From Ecdyonurus torrentis (Eukaryota; Arthropoda; Insecta; Ephemeroptera; Heptageniidae), in contig OX439132.1 of NCBI GenBank assembly GCA_949318235.1, positions 14,338,445 to 14,402,444 on the forward strand: a stretch of 64,000 nt of DNA, in the 5' to 3' direction. This document shows, piece by piece, positions 62,598 through 64,000 of the stretch (the first letter of the stretch is position 1; every line of letters begins with the position of its first letter). A model generated the notes under the pieces. It was not told the origin of the DNA. It worked only from the letters and a program-made list of their open reading frames with translations, and did no database searches. Position numbers and translations under genes: made by a program.

Positions 62598-62812
62598 AAT
62601 TAATGCTGTTAATAGAATAGGTTTATTACAATTTAACATACTATAATGTATCAAGTATGTGAGAAAAATAATAAAAAAAAATTACTGCTTTGCCTTAGAA
62701 AATAGCCAAAAACAAAGTTTGTCCTATGCTGAGCAATGTTATTCATTACTCCATAGTATGGCGTCAAAGTGCTAAAGCGCATCAAATATGATGTCATGCG
62801 TATATACCCTAT
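62598..62812. repeat. MITE-like element, copy 2 (partial)
   Basis: Aligns with 61147-61330. Shared blocks are TGCTGTTAA, AGAAAAATAA, AAAAAAAAATT, AGAAAATAG-C-AAAAA, the 24-bp block containing GCTGAGCAATGTTATTCATT, and TATACCCTAT at the right end (62803-62812). The left end of the element is missing or too diverged to see. Confidence 0.65.
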
Positions 62813-64000
62813 ATTACTATAACTATTACATAATAAAAAGTAAATAAATTTAATACAGAAACGCTAACAGAAAAATTGAATTGTTCTAATATTTATTACA
62901 CTACAATAAAGTAATTATTACCCGTATGTGTAATTTCAAATAGGCTTTAAAAATTCTTCTTTATTTATTATTATTAATATTATTTTTATATTTCTTAAAT
63001 ACTTAAATTTTATACATATTTGAATGTTTAAAAAAATTGTAAATAATTCAATTTACAACCTTGTAGTTCAATCATTAAGTGTATTTTCTGATATTTTTAT
63101 GATGCGATGATTTTTCTTACAACTTTAAATTGCGTGTTATAAACATATTTATCTAGCTTCAATTAGACAGATAAAATAGTAGTGGTAATAACATTGAAAA
63201 ATCATTCAACTTTTCTTTCTTATCTTTATGTATATATAAAAACTAAAAACGAGTATAGAATAATTTTCACTACAGACGTTATTTTTAATGATTACTTCGT
63301 TAACGTATCTATATATGTTAGTGAAACATAATATTTATTTGTACTTTTTTTTTTACCAATTTCTTTTTCCAAATGTAATAATGTATATAGTTGATTTTCC
63401 GTGACCAACTAATTAGTGTTTTAATAAATTTTTACTACATTTCAGTTTAAAGTAACAAAAATAATTAATTTTTATAACAATTAATTTACTTTATATATGC
63501 CATTAGAAAATTTTAAGGTTGTGCTTTGTCCCCTTAAAATTTTTGTATCACTATTCTATGCCGTTCTCTAAAATATAAGAAATAGCTTAATTTACATTTT
63601 TCTAAATTATATATAAAAAAAGCTTTAAAACTGGTTGATTTTTTTTGTTTATATGAAGAATATACATAAAAAAAATCTCAAGCTCTTTTGCGCATAAGTT
63701 TATAAAAGTAAATTATAAATGCCGGATTAAATATAATGAATACAAATATGGCAAGTAATTTATAATTCAAGTAGCTAGAATTTTTACATATTTGCCTATG
63801 GCATATACGCTAATTACAAGAAGAAGAAGAAGAAGAAAAAAAAGGTATAAAAATTTTAATGAAAAAGATTTATAAATTTAAAACCTAAAGCGTTATAAGC
63901 AATAATATAAAGTTCATTGAGTTTTAAAAATAACTTCTGTTTTATAGTCCTAATTATTTTAATGTTTAAAAATACATTTTAGATTTATTATGTATAAATA
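62813..64000. other. AT-rich spacer to the window end
   Basis: No coding sequence. A short AAG-repeat tract at 63819-63841 (AAGAAGAAGAAGAAG type) is the only notable repeat. Confidence 0.55.

Overview
The window is extremely AT-rich eukaryotic DNA (roughly four fifths A+T by eye; not computed). It is packed with long microsatellites: (AT)n, (GA)n, (CTT)n, (GAAT)n and poly(T) runs of up to 67 nt. It carries several non-LTR retrotransposon (LINE) fragments and small inverted-repeat elements of the MITE type. There is no conventional multi-exon or long-ORF host gene. LINE protein signatures, LINE 3'-end styles, simple-sequence content and insect-style recursive-splice candidates suggest an arthropod, most likely an insect. 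The species cannot be named from this sequence.

Layout. 1-1843 is AT-rich spacer. 1844-2577 is a C-terminal LINE fragment with a classic 3' hairpin and tandem tail. 5657-7185 is a 5'-truncated LINE on the minus strand with a 403-codon uninterrupted reverse transcriptase reading frame. Directly beside it, 7196-7371 is a conspicuously GC-richer segment with a CCAAT box, a consensus E2F-like site, an ATG and a good splice donor. I propose it as a possible promoter and first exon on the plus strand. From there to the window end no confident coding exon is visible. The rest contains a LINE 3' end (16632-16700, minus), a LINE-like 3' end running into a 518-bp (GAAT)n array (21978-22558), foldback elements at 47266-47650 (two exact-length 150-bp arms) and 49941-50317, a three-copy unnamed dispersed repeat (33907, 51283, 59536), and a two-copy MITE-like repeat (61023-61330 and 62598-62812).

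The most interesting non-repeat signal is a pair of plus-strand sites, at 27440/27441 and 52535/52536. At each, a pyrimidine-rich 3' splice site ending in CAG abuts a 5' splice site, and a second donor preceded by ATG lies 52 or 62 nt downstream. That is the architecture of recursive-splicing (ratchet) sites with an RS-exon. Together with the candidate first exon near 7357, this makes a testable model in which most of the window is one very long plus-strand intron removed stepwise. The model is inference. It rests on motif geometry and needs RNA evidence.
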